Made by a program: the position numbers and the translations under genes. Shown here one piece after another: positions 21,761 to 26,059 of a stretch of 26,059 nucleotides of DNA. Location: the IMG/VR virus record IMGVR_UViG_3300044987_000610, positions 1-26,059 of that record; one strand, written 5' to 3'. The notes beneath the pieces are model-generated. The model saw only the letters and a list, made by a program, of their open reading frames with translations. It was not told where the DNA came from and did not search any database. Every line of letters starts with the position of its first letter. Positions within the stretch are counted from its first letter, which is position 1. This DNA is from a virus.

Positions 21761-22012
21761 CTACCATTTAACTTTGTTTGCCCAATACGCCGCGCTCATC
21801 TTGCCTTTGTCAATATTCTTGGCATGCCGCGCTTTGAATGCTTCATTGCGTTTTGTGCCGTCAGGACTGCCAGTAGCGCCTTGTTGGCCAAAACGGATCA
21901 GCTTGACTTCATCCCCATCCTTGGCTAGGACTACATGGGATTTGGTCGGGTGGCTTGGAGTCGCTTTAGGCTTGTTATAGCCAGCAAATTCCTCTTTACC
22001 GCGCTTAATCAT
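21761..22012 (-). CDS. Conserved small phage protein, Lys-rich
   Basis: 83 residues, basic. MIKRGKEEFAGYNKPKATPS with HPTKSHVVLAKDGDEVKLIR and the end RHAKNIDKGKMSAAYWANKV is a strongly conserved pattern in aquatic podoviruses, as I recall; function unknown. It ends a run of three small basic genes between the capsid and tail modules and overlaps the upstream gene by ATGA. A virion-associated or DNA-binding role is possible. Confidence 0.82.
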   Translation of the reverse strand: MIKRGKEEFAGYNKPKATPSHPTKSHVVLAKDGDEVKLIRFGQQGATGSPDGTKRNEAFKARHAKNIDKGKMSAAYWANKVKW

Positions 22013-22161
22013 TTTTTAGGCTTTTTCGCTGTCTTAGCCGACTGTACAAAATCAGCTTTAGTTGGCGCACCTTTACTACCTACTTTGCGCATCTTCTCGC
22101 CCGATCCAGCTTTGATTCTGGCTTGCTTGGCGTTGATATTGGCATAGAGTCCGTTTTTCAT
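22009..22161 (-). CDS. Conserved 50-residue basic phage protein
   Basis: 50 residues: MKNGLYANINAKQARIKAGS at the start, then EKMRKVGSKGAPTKADF and a lysine-rich end (AKTAKKPKK). This is a widely repeated small phage protein pattern (LYANI.AK..RI.AGS.E.MR..G..G.P), with no known function to me. It is fixed by ATGA overlaps on both sides (22158-22161 and 22009-22012), so it is coupled in the small basic gene run. Confidence 0.82.
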   Translation of the reverse strand: MKNGLYANINAKQARIKAGSGEKMRKVGSKGAPTKADFVQSAKTAKKPKK

Positions 22162-22349
22162 TTCATTTTTCCCATCTTATTCTTAGCAGTGCGTTGGCCT
22201 CTCATAGGCATTTTTGCTTCGCTCATGGCAATAGCGACCGCTTGCTTGCGATTTGTCACTACAGGGCCACCTTTGCCAGAATGTAACGTACCGGCTTTAT
22301 ACTCGCCCATGACCTTGCCAACCTTTTTAGCTCCAGTTGCTTTTTTCAT
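22158..22349 (-). CDS. DUF6496-like small basic protein
   Basis: 63 residues, strongly basic. The core VMGEYKAGTLHSGKGGPVVT then NRKQAVAIAMSEAK matches the DUF6496 pattern (KVM.E...G.L.SG...V..R.QA.AIA.SEA). Members are small proteins in phages and bacteria, function unknown. It overlaps both neighbours by ATGA and is the first of three consecutive basic proteins. Confidence 0.85.
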   Translation of the reverse strand: MKKATGAKKVGKVMGEYKAGTLHSGKGGPVVTNRKQAVAIAMSEAKMPMRGQRTAKNKMGKMK

Positions 22350-22663
22350 ATTAACTCCGTTACTGAAAATGTTGATGCCGTTACAGTTGCATCTTTAATG
22401 ACAGCAATCTTTTCACCAGCATTTACCCTAATAATTTCAGAAAAGTTGTTAGGCATCATGGGTGAAGTTGTTACACTTGCTGTTGGATTTGTGCCAATTT
22501 GAAAATGGCAATGTCCTAAAGAGCAAGATAAACGAACCATCGTTGTGGATGCACCAAAAGCGGTTGATTGAACACTAGAGTTGGTGACAGAAAATACTTG
22601 GGTGGTTCCCATAGCTGGCACACCGAAAGCCACTTGATTAGGGTCTAACTGAAATGTTGACAT
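22346..22663 (-). CDS. Small beta-rich virion-region protein
   Basis: 105 residues rich in Ser, Thr, Val and Ala: VAFGVPAMGTTQVFSVTNSS at about 11-30 and NNFSEIIRVNAGEKIAVIKD at about 72-91. It resembles small beta-sandwich phage proteins such as decoration or fibre-accessory proteins, but no family is certain. AGGA lies 7-8 bases before the ATG, so it has its own initiation signal, and the next gene is coupled by ATGA. Confidence 0.75.
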   Translation of the reverse strand: MSTFQLDPNQVAFGVPAMGTTQVFSVTNSSVQSTAFGASTTMVRLSCSLGHCHFQIGTNPTASVTTSPMMPNNFSEIIRVNAGEKIAVIKDATVTASTFSVTELI

Positions 22664-22666
22664 ATC

Positions 22667-23074
22667 TTAATCCTTAGTTATAGGGCCGCCGCCCTTCCAC
22701 GCATCACAAGTGCGAGCCGCTGCACAAGTAAACTGGAACAAATCGCAATAGCCTAGATCAGCCGCTGCTACAAATTCTTCGTCATACGACAATTCATCTT
22801 CGTTTTCGTCCTTCTCCAACCCGCCAACAATGCACTCCATCATCTTCGGCGTCTGAATAAACGCCGCACAATTGCCGCATCTCATACTTTTGACGGTATT
22901 GGTCGGCGCGTTGTACATCGTGGCCTTTTTCATCCAGAAAGCCGTGTTGGCTTCATCTGGATTAGGTGGGCCATAACCGTATTCTTTGAACGCATGATTT
23001 CGGTTTTTCAGATTGACCGATACATCCTGCGTTGCAATGGGGCAGGTTTTGCCGGTTAATAGACCGTTTTTCAT
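22667..23074 (-). CDS. Cysteine-rich protein of the virion region, possible Fe-S or zinc binder
   Basis: 135 residues with seven cysteines: C11, C66, C69, C81, C110, C117 and C123. The block RCGNCAAF (65-72), then C81, then DLGYCDLFQFTC and CDAWKGGGPI resembles a high-potential iron-sulphur or zinc-type arrangement, and I recall relatives in other aquatic phages. An acidic linker (about 87-100) separates the two halves. Overlaps the upstream gene by ATGA and lacks its own ribosome site, so it depends on coupling. Function unknown. Confidence 0.8.
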   Translation of the reverse strand: MKNGLLTGKTCPIATQDVSVNLKNRNHAFKEYGYGPPNPDEANTAFWMKKATMYNAPTNTVKSMRCGNCAAFIQTPKMMECIVGGLEKDENEDELSYDEEFVAAADLGYCDLFQFTCAAARTCDAWKGGGPITKD

Positions 23075-23277
23075 TTAAAAAAAACCCGATCTAGGACAAA
23101 TGCCGAAATGCCGCTCATGGCTGACGCAATGGCCATACCGACCCAAAAGCCGCCTTTAGACTTGTTAGCCATAGCCAACAGCTTTTTGACGTCTTCGCGC
23201 AGTGCGCTAACTTCAACCTGAAGCACTTCAACTTGAGCCTCTAGTTTGCCAAATTCGCGCAAATCGATATCAGACAT
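23071..23277 (-). CDS. Coiled-coil plus membrane-helix protein (XhlA-like topology)
   Basis: 68 residues: an N-terminal heptad-like segment (EFGKLEAQVEVLQVEVSALR, about 8-27) then one transmembrane helix (about 44-64, FWVGMAIASAMSGISAFVLD). This layout resembles haemolysin XhlA-type phage proteins that work with holins, but sequence similarity is not evident. It sits in the capsid region rather than the lysis cassette. It overlaps the upstream gene by 8 bases. Confidence 0.75.
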   Translation of the reverse strand: MSDIDLREFGKLEAQVEVLQVEVSALREDVKKLLAMANKSKGGFWVGMAIASAMSGISAFVLDRVFFK

Positions 23278-23473
23278 TATCTATCTTTCTCGGCCTCCCA
23301 GGCCGTTTTTGCGCCTCTGGTGGCTGCATAACTATTAAATGTTCGTCGTTATCGTCTAAAGTTTCGGACTCGTCGATACGCACATAACCGGCATGGCCTT
23401 TCATGCTATCTATATCGTGGGGCTGGTTAAACGTAACCATTTGACCACTTTGAAGGCATCTAAATGTAGCCAT
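23270..23473 (-). CDS. Small hypothetical protein with basic tail
   Basis: 67 residues. The first part (ATFRCLQSGQMVTFNQPHD) looks like a small beta domain and the tail RPGRPRK resembles an AT-hook core (GRP) with flanking basic residues. I recall short phage proteins starting MATFRCLxSGN. Function unknown. AAAGG before the ATG is a modest ribosome site. It is the first gene after the second terminator. Confidence 0.75.
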   Translation of the reverse strand: MATFRCLQSGQMVTFNQPHDIDSMKGHAGYVRIDESETLDDNDEHLIVMQPPEAQKRPGRPRKIDNV

Positions 23474-23483
23474 AACAACCTTT

Positions 23484-23509
23484 AAAAAATCAGGGGCCGA
23501 AGCCCCTGA
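23484..23509 (-). terminator. Intrinsic terminator after the 108-residue gene
   Basis: On the minus strand an 8-bp stem TCAGGGGC/GCCCCTGA closes a UUCG tetraloop and is followed by six Ts. It starts 4 bases after the stop of the gene at 23513-23839. Strong canonical rho-independent form. Confidence 0.9.
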
Positions 23510-23512
23510 ATC

Positions 23513-23839
23513 TTATGCTAATGAACGAACTACAACGATGCGCAATGTTGAAGATGCTAAGTCAGCGGTAGAGCCTGACTCATTTTGGATGCGGAATTTA
23601 ACAGTATTGGCTGCGCTAACGTAGCCAGTAACAGTCAAACCAACCAAATCCACGCCCAATGATGCGCCAATGACCATATCGCCCAAGGCAACGCCTGGGA
23701 CGGTTACGTCATCAGTTTCGCCAGCGCCATCTACTAACGAGCCAGCGTCAAGTGTAGCTGTTACCAGCCACGTATCAGAAAACAGGCCACGGAATTGATC
23801 GTTGCCTGCACGTACAGTTACTGCCGATGCTGTTGCCAT
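23513..23839 (-). CDS. Small beta-rich protein, possible capsid decoration protein
   Basis: 108 residues from the ATG at 23839, with AGGAGAAA before it; the longer open frame upstream runs into the terminator hairpin and is not used. The sequence is Val/Thr/Gly/Ala-rich (LVTATLDAGSLVDGAGETDD, MVIGASLGVDLVGLTVTGYV), typical of a beta-sandwich. It sits directly after the major capsid gene and is bracketed by two strong terminators, so it can be transcribed only by read-through or from its own signal. A decoration or head-fibre role is the best guess. Confidence 0.72.
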   Translation of the reverse strand: MATASAVTVRAGNDQFRGLFSDTWLVTATLDAGSLVDGAGETDDVTVPGVALGDMVIGASLGVDLVGLTVTGYVSAANTVKFRIQNESGSTADLASSTLRIVVVRSLA

Positions 23840-23860
23840 AGTATTTCTCCTAATTAGGTT

Positions 23861-23884
23861 AAAAACCCCCACCCGAAGGTGGGG
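23861..23884 (-). terminator. Intrinsic terminator after the major capsid gene
   Basis: On the minus strand a 7-bp stem CCCCACC/GGTGGGG closes a UUCG tetraloop and is followed by GTTTTT. It lies 8 bases past the capsid stop. Partial read-through would lower expression of everything downstream relative to the capsid. Confidence 0.9.
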
Positions 23885-23891
23885 AGTTTAA

Positions 23892-24866
23892 TTAGGCAGG
23901 TACGGCCAAGGCAAATGCCGAAGACGAAAGAGCTGCGCCGACAGTTGCCGCAGCACGCATGGCTTTAACACCATAGATCGTGTCAGCAGTAAACAGGGTA
24001 CCGAGGTATTCCTGCTTGTACTGAGTCTGCGAACGAACGCTCAACTGCTCAACCAGAACCATTGCATCCTTGTGACCCATCAAGCAGATACGGTCTGTAG
24101 TGCTGTTACCAGCGCCAGTATCAGCGTTGGACGAGACAAAAACAGGGATACCGTACAGGTTGCCGATTTCGCCGTTGCGGATTGCATTGCCATCACCGAC
24201 GAATGCTTGCTCAGTGTAGCGAGCCAGACCCATCAATGTGTTGCGGCTTGAAGGAGGGATCAGGAAGAAACGGCCATCCATTGGTGTGTCGTTGTCATCC
24301 AAACGCTGGATTGTGCGACGGATAGCTGCATCAGTCAGAGCGGCTGCATTCGACGATGTTGAGTTGTATGCAGTTGTACCGTTTGAGCCGATAAAGGCTT
24401 TAGTAGTTGTGTTGCTAGTTGCATAGTCGTCGGTGCCAACTGTTGCGCCGTTAAATGCGCGACCGAGTTGAACCAGATCGGTATCAACGCGACGAGCCAA
24501 AGCGTAACCAGCGTCGGCAGTGTAGAACTGACGCATTGAGTTCAGAGCTTGAATTTCAGCGATGTCCTCGATCAAACGGCTGTACTCATAGTGCTTGTCG
24601 ATCGATACTTGTACTTCGGTGTTGCTGGCAGCGATCAAAGTCACTGCATCAGTTGCCGCTTTAGCGTTAGCTGTGCCGCGAGTTGGTGCTGGGATGTGGA
24701 TCACATCACCTTTTTTGCCACGGAAGTTCATCTTCATGACCAGATTGGCCAGAACGAGGTTCTTCTTATAAGCGGCAACAATCTCATCACTCCAAATCTC
24801 TGGAACGAAGGTTGCTGCGCTCGATACCGTTACGCTATTGGTTGGGGAAAATGCTGCATTTGCCAT
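23892..24866 (-). CDS. Major capsid protein (HK97 fold)
   Basis: 324 residues. The N-terminal arm (FVPEIWSDEIVAAYKKNLVL, about 20-39), GDVIHIPAPTRG, the spine-like SIDKHYEYSRLIEDIAEIQA (about 88-107) and IRRTIQRLDDNDTPMDGRFF then IYGVKAMRAAATV at the end are typical of phage major capsid proteins with the HK97 fold. Length is usual for a T=7 head. AGGAG 8 bases before the ATG gives strong initiation. It follows the scaffold gene and is followed by a strong terminator. Confidence 0.93.
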   Translation of the reverse strand: MANAAFSPTNSVTVSSAATFVPEIWSDEIVAAYKKNLVLANLVMKMNFRGKKGDVIHIPAPTRGTANAKAATDAVTLIAASNTEVQVSIDKHYEYSRLIEDIAEIQALNSMRQFYTADAGYALARRVDTDLVQLGRAFNGATVGTDDYATSNTTTKAFIGSNGTTAYNSTSSNAAALTDAAIRRTIQRLDDNDTPMDGRFFLIPPSSRNTLMGLARYTEQAFVGDGNAIRNGEIGNLYGIPVFVSSNADTGAGNSTTDRICLMGHKDAMVLVEQLSVRSQTQYKQEYLGTLFTADTIYGVKAMRAAATVGAALSSSAFALAVPA

Positions 24867-24890
24867 GTTATTACTCCTAGATCAAAAGTT

Positions 24891-25649
24891 TTATTTAACC
24901 CTGCCCTCTTGATACGCCGCCATAATCTCATCAGACAATGCGTCATATCGGGCTGGATCGTTCATTTTTAGCCGAATTAGGTCAGCACGTCGGTAAACTC
25001 TTTTTGAACTCTCACCGCTTCCACCGCTATCGACTTGTACAGATTTCATCGTTTTCTGGCGATCCGTTGATGCTTGTTGGGTCGCTTGCTTCGTCTGAAT
25101 ACCACGCAACTCTTTATAGGTGGACAGCAATTCGTTAGCCGAATCAAAATCAAACTCTGCATCAGCGCGCTTGAATAAATCCAAGCGGATATTTGACGAT
25201 TTAACCCAATTCACAAACCCCTCATCGCGAACGACTTGCTCGAAATCAGGGTGTGCTTGAGCTAACTTTTGCTGAGTCTGTAACGCCCTTAACTCCGATG
25301 CGGCTTTTCGAGCCTCAATGATGTCAGGGTGCCTATCAATCGTATTACGAACTGCCTTTTGTGGGTCTTCATAGAAGTCCACTTCCTGCTCTTCCTCTGC
25401 AATAGGTTGCTGTCTGGAATTGAGGTTTTGCTTAATCAGTTCATCAGCCAGTTTCCGCACTTCGCCGACTTCTTGCGCTTGGCGTCCAATGACTTTTTCC
25501 GCTTCTTGGTGCATCTTCATAACGTCTTCAAGAGACTTATTCCGATACCTTTCAGGAAGGTCTGGTTTGTCATTTCCAATCGTAGAATCTAGCTTGGCTT
25601 CTTCTGTCTCTAACTCAGAAGGCAACTCATTTTCTGGATCAACTAACAT
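24891..25649 (-). CDS. Capsid scaffolding protein
   Basis: 252 residues from the ATG at 25649, chosen for AAGGAAA upstream; the open frame extends further but that part is not protein-like. The first 130 residues are acidic and helical (VDPENELPSELETEEAKLDS, then coiled-coil style VRKLADELIKQN), and the C-terminal end is basic (KRVYRRADLIRLKMN). This acidic-to-basic helical design, and position directly before the capsid gene, are those of podovirus scaffolds such as T7 gp9. The basic C-terminus would bind the capsid subunits. Confidence 0.87.
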   Translation of the reverse strand: MLVDPENELPSELETEEAKLDSTIGNDKPDLPERYRNKSLEDVMKMHQEAEKVIGRQAQEVGEVRKLADELIKQNLNSRQQPIAEEEQEVDFYEDPQKAVRNTIDRHPDIIEARKAASELRALQTQQKLAQAHPDFEQVVRDEGFVNWVKSSNIRLDLFKRADAEFDFDSANELLSTYKELRGIQTKQATQQASTDRQKTMKSVQVDSGGSGESSKRVYRRADLIRLKMNDPARYDALSDEIMAAYQEGRVK

Positions 25650-25713
25650 ATTAGGTTTCCTTTTCCTGCCATCTTTTGGTTCCCAGGATAATAATAAACA
25701 GGCCAGAAGCTGG

Positions 25714-25941
25714 TTATCTGTTCGCTTTTTGCTCCGCAGCGAGTTTTTCTCGATGCCTACGATCAAATTGGGCTGCGGCGGTCGGGAATGACCCCGACCA
25801 ACCCTCCAATAAAAACGCTGGAGCAGATATTATGCGGTCGGCTAACCTTCCGCACTCGCATTGAACTTGAACCAGCTCATAACTGACCAATTTCTCAATA
25901 CGATGCCCGTTCTCACAGGCAAATTCATACATTCGGCGCAT
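25714..25941 (-). CDS. FmdB-like zinc-ribbon protein
   Basis: 75 residues. MRRMYEFACENGHRIEKLVS then VQVQCECGRLADRIISAPAF and EGWSG match the short FmdB-type zinc-ribbon proteins that phages often carry between portal and scaffold genes. Likely zinc ligands are C9, H13, C28 and C30; the spacing (CxC in the second half) is unusual. The C-terminus is basic and helical. AGGA lies 5 bases before the ATG. Overlaps the upstream partial gene by 17 bases. Confidence 0.85.
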   Translation of the reverse strand: MRRMYEFACENGHRIEKLVSYELVQVQCECGRLADRIISAPAFLLEGWSGSFPTAAAQFDRRHREKLAAEQKANR

Positions 25942-26059
25942 TTAAATCCTCATAAGCGTCAGAGCTGACTTGTCGTAAGTTTTTCAGCCATAGCAAAATA
26001 GAAAGTTCGCCTTTCTTGAATTGTAGACTTTTTTCGTCTTCAACAGCAGAAAGATTATT
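25925..26059 (-). CDS. C-terminal end of an unidentified gene (partial)
   Basis: Forty-four codons enter from the right edge and end at the TGA at 25925-25927. The visible part includes VEDEKSLQFKKGELSILLWL and VSSDAYEDLNAPNV. Podovirus gene order suggests the portal protein or a small gene between portal and scaffold; the fragment is too short to tell. It overlaps the zinc-ribbon gene by 17 bases. Confidence 0.6.
   Translation of the reverse strand, partial: NNLSAVEDEKSLQFKKGELSILLWLKNLRQVSSDAYEDLNAPNV

Noticed and set aside
23840-23872. Upstream start for the 108-residue gene
   Set aside because: The extension overlaps the capsid terminator hairpin and skips the AGGAGAAA site that serves the ATG at 23839.
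24549-24971. Plus-strand open frame opposite the capsid gene start
   Set aside because: Antisense shadow running through the capsid and scaffold genes, with no recognisable features.
25650-25766. Upstream extension of the scaffold gene
   Set aside because: The added residues are not scaffold-like and overlap the zinc-ribbon gene; AAGGAAA marks the ATG at 25649.
1-26059. Integrase, attachment site, DNA polymerase, RNA polymerase, tRNA genes
   Set aside because: Searched by eye for characteristic motifs in the translated frames and for cloverleaf-like sequences; none was convincing.

Overview
This window looks like most of the genome of a lytic-type tailed phage (class Caudoviricetes, short-tailed or podovirus-like) that infects a Gram-negative bacterium. 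The evidence is a complete virion gene series (scaffold, major capsid, tail adaptor, tail nozzle, tail fibre, three large ejection-type proteins), a GH19 endolysin, and an embedded Rz/Rz1 spanin pair, which only makes sense with an outer membrane. The family resemblances remind me of environmental (aquatic) podoviruses of proteobacteria, but that is inference. I see no integrase, DNA polymerase, RNA polymerase, tRNA, rRNA, IS element or CRISPR array.

Layout. There are two transcription blocks. The rightward block (about 4587-11479) holds the early genes: a Sak4-like ATPase, a DUF669 putative ssDNA-binding protein, a Cas4/AddB-like PD-(D/E)XK nuclease with a probable Fe-S cluster, an SF2 helicase with a zinc ribbon, a VRR-NUC nuclease, and then a run of tightly packed small accessory genes ending in a lipoprotein. 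The leftward genes flank it. On the left (4470 down to 1) are a small HTH regulator, a primase-helicase, a small unknown gene, a ParB-domain/DNA methyltransferase fusion and the start of a gene that resembles a terminase small subunit. On the right (26059 down to 11476) are the late genes: an unidentified partial gene, a zinc-ribbon protein, scaffold, capsid, a cluster of small virion-region genes, tail genes, ejection-type genes and the lysis cassette. If the genome is circular or circularly permuted, the two leftward parts join through the missing large terminase and portal genes and form one block.

How the genes work together. The HTH gene (4288-4470) and the first early gene (4587) diverge from a 116-bp region carrying two overlapping promoter-like sequences, a plausible early switch. 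The early genes form a replication and recombination set (primase-helicase, annealing-type ATPase, ssDNA binder, exonuclease, helicase, resolvase-like nuclease) that would need a host polymerase. Late genes are translationally coupled by ATGA or TAATG overlaps almost throughout. Two UUCG-loop terminators bracket the gene after the capsid gene and probably set capsid stoichiometry.

Non-coding regions. Apart from the divergent promoter region, the main non-coding stretches are 1361-1812 (purine/pyrimidine-skewed, with 10-bp-phased direct repeats and a nested inverted repeat) and 2059-2285 (nine copies of TGACCCT/AGGGTCA in 127 bp, including an 18-bp perfect palindrome). The second is the strongest unexplained signal and is a candidate replication origin or operator cluster.
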